Shown here: positions 4,637 through 5,651 of the stretch, piece by piece
Layout: the number at the start of each line of letters is the position of its first letter
Numbering within the stretch: position 1 is the stretch's first letter
NCBI GenBank assembly: GCA_013817555.1
Contig: JACDCN010000152.1
Span: 1 to 5,651, forward strand
DNA from: Actinomycetota bacterium
Lineage (GTDB): Bacteria > Actinomycetota > Thermoleophilia > Gaiellales > Gaiellaceae
DNA: 5,651 bases
Direction: 5' to 3'
Notes under the pieces: generated by a model
The model's database searches: none
Told to the model about the DNA's origin: nothing
The model's input: only the letters and a program-made list of their open reading frames with translations
Made by a program: the position numbers and the translations under genes

Positions 4637-5562
4637 ACCTCCTGGTCCTTCTCCGCTGTCCACACCTGCGGCTCGAGCCCCGAGGCCTCGTCGTAGCAAC
4701 GCGCGACGTTGAAGGGGAAGCAGTGCTCGAAGATCCACCAGTCGCCGAAGCGCGGCTCGAGCGCCGCTCGCGCCTCCTCGCCCGCCTCGCGCAATGACGC
4801 GCCACGCGCGTGCGCGCCGCGCACGGTCGTCAAGATCGTCCGCAGATAGTCGTGCGTCTCGGAGATCCCTTGACCGACCTCGTCTCCGCGGAGCGCCGGC
4901 CCGCGCCCGGGCACGAGGATCTCGGCGCCGAGAGACTCGATGAGGTCGAGCGTTCCTGCTTGCCACTCGGCCACGAGCGCGTCGCCCATGTACGGGGCTG
5001 CCCGCGCCTCCACGAGGTCCCCGGCGAAGAGCACCTTCTCATCCGGCAGCCAGACGGCGGCGTCCCCCTGCGTGTGGCCGCCTCCGAGCCAGCGCACCTG
5101 CACGTCGCGGTCTCCGAGCGCCAGGGTCAACGTGTCCGCGAACGAGACGTCCGGGTAGGTCAGTCCGGGAATCGAGCCGGCGTCGCGGAAGAGTCGCGGG
5201 AAGCGACGGTACTCCGACTCCCAGTCCTGCGCCCCGCGCTCTCGGATCCACGCGTGCGTGCCGGAATGCGCGACGACATGGCGGGCCTCGAACGCCGAGG
5301 CGCCGAGCACGCGAACGGCGTGGTAGTGCGTGAGCACGAGCCATTCGACGGGCTTGTCCGTCACGTGTCGGAGTGCGTCTAGCCACTCACCGGCAGCAGT
5401 GGGCGTCGCGCGCGCATCGACGCAGAGGACGGACTCGGGCCCGACCACGGCGCCGACGTTCGGGTCGCCCTGTGCCGTGAAGGCGTACACGCCGGGCGCG
5501 AGCTCCTCGAGCGTCGAGCGTTGCTCGGTGGTGTCGCCGGTGGAAGCGAAAGGCTTGCTCAT
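4615..5562 (-). CDS. Metallo-beta-lactamase-fold protein with altered zinc site
   Basis: This 315-residue protein has the MBL fold: an N-terminal strand pair (LAPGVYAFTAQGDPNVGAVV), the segment WLVLTHYHAVRVLGAS (about 74-89), GGGHTQGDAAVWLP (about 161-173), VLFAGDLVEA (about 177-186) and LVPGRGPAL (about 216-224). Compared with the canonical ligands, His79, His81 and His163 are present, so the first zinc site is intact. The HxHxDH Asp and last His are replaced by Val83 and Arg84, and the late loop His is Arg220, so only Asp182 of the second site remains. The C-terminal 90 residues are helical and contain DWWIFEHCFPFN. The ATG at 5562 is preferred because the fold begins soon after it; the frame extends to 5643 with an unlikely Arg-rich stretch. 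There is no signal peptide. It is the first gene of an operon with the monooxygenase, so hydrolysing or isomerising a related metabolite is plausible but unproven. Confidence 0.85.
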   Translation of the reverse strand: MSKPFASTGDTTEQRSTLEELAPGVYAFTAQGDPNVGAVVGPESVLCVDARATPTAAGEWLDALRHVTDKPVEWLVLTHYHAVRVLGASAFEARHVVAHSGTHAWIRERGAQDWESEYRRFPRLFRDAGSIPGLTYPDVSFADTLTLALGDRDVQVRWLGGGHTQGDAAVWLPDEKVLFAGDLVEARAAPYMGDALVAEWQAGTLDLIESLGAEILVPGRGPALRGDEVGQGISETHDYLRTILTTVRGAHARGASLREAGEEARAALEPRFGDWWIFEHCFPFNVARCYDEASGLEPQVWTAEKDQEVWAALQS

Positions 5563-5600
5563 TCGTTCTCGGAGAGCGCCGACCCGGCGCGCCAGGCGGT

Positions 5601-5607
5601 TAGCGTA
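5601..5607. promoter_or_regulatory. Shared divergent -10 element
   Basis: The heptamer TAGCGTA reads TAGCGT on the plus strand (5601-5606) and TACGCT on the minus strand (5607-5602), so both strands carry a TANNNT -10 on the same bases. The plus copy ends 7 nt before the ATG at 5614, a leaderless spacing. The minus copy would give the MBL-monooxygenase operon a 5' leader of roughly 33 nt. Neither has an obvious -35. Function is inferred from position. Confidence 0.35.
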
Positions 5608-5613
5608 TCGGCG

Positions 5614-5651
5614 ATGAGCGTTCGCCTCGACCTGGCGACGCACGAGCAGAC
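5614..5651 (+). CDS. Start of a divergent gene, cut by the window end
   Basis: An ATG 7 nt after the TAGCGT element opens a frame of 12 codons (MSVRLDLATHEQ) that runs off the window with mostly G/C-ending codons. It is divergent from the MBL-monooxygenase operon and would share its promoter region. Too little is visible to name a family. Confidence 0.4.
   Translation, partial: MSVRLDLATHEQ

Noticed and set aside
3836..4696. Long plus-strand open frame of 286 codons opposite the monooxygenase
   Set aside because: It is antisense to a gene with all flavoprotein motifs in order; such shadow frames are expected in high-GC DNA, and the translation shows no family motif.
4637..4966. N-terminal extension of the monooxygenase frame to 4966
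   Set aside because: The extra 110 residues are an Arg/Ala-rich shadow of the MBL gene, and the Rossmann motif expected near the N-terminus lies after 4636.
4810..5382. Plus-strand open frame of 190 codons opposite the MBL gene
   Set aside because: It is the antisense shadow of a well-supported coding frame, with no recognisable domain and no promoter or ribosome binding site.

Overview
The window reads as a high-GC bacterial chromosome segment, most likely from an actinomycete-type genome (Actinomycetota, perhaps a soil Thermoleophilia-like lineage). The reasons are strongly G/C-biased third codon positions, GTG starts, a tRNA fragment with no encoded CCA, and several starts that lie 6-10 nt behind a TANNNT -10 element, which suggests leaderless mRNAs. 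The taxonomic call is inference. No CRISPR array, IS element or rRNA is visible.

Layout. (1) Positions 47-638, minus strand: a compact type II toxin-antitoxin module, with a ribbon-helix-helix antitoxin followed by a MazF/PemK-type RNase toxin that overlaps it by 14 nt. An inverted repeat sits on the antitoxin start codon. (2) Positions 686-1012: a scar. It holds the C-terminal tail of a superfamily 1 helicase on the minus strand (motif VI visible) and, abutting it, an unidentified protein tail on the plus strand. (3) Positions 1025-1843, plus strand: an ArsR-family repressor with a perfect 8-bp inverted repeat over its GTG start, translationally coupled by ATGA to an AHSA1/SRPBCC ligand-binding protein. 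(4) Positions 1865-2890, minus strand: an aldo/keto reductase of the YghZ/Gpr type with its catalytic tetrad intact, converging on the SRPBCC gene. (5) Positions 2891-3274: a gene-free stretch with the 3' part of a tRNA-Arg(TCT) gene, cut off in the D-arm, next to about 120 bp of roughly 48-50% GC DNA. (6) Positions 3275-5562, minus strand: an overlapping pair, a metallo-beta-lactamase-fold protein followed by an FAD-dependent aromatic-type monooxygenase. A divergent gene starts at 5614 and runs off the end.

The best-supported biology is three small units: a self-regulated toxin-antitoxin operon, a self-regulated ArsR-SRPBCC operon, and a two-gene oxidative-metabolism operon. The two scars (helicase tail and truncated tRNA) bracket the ArsR-SRPBCC-reductase block and suggest that this is a recombination-prone locus. 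I do not see evidence of a wholly new multi-gene system. The most unusual protein-level signal is the MBL-fold enzyme, which keeps one zinc site and has lost most ligands of the other. The most unusual DNA-level signals are the truncated tRNA and the operators placed on start codons.
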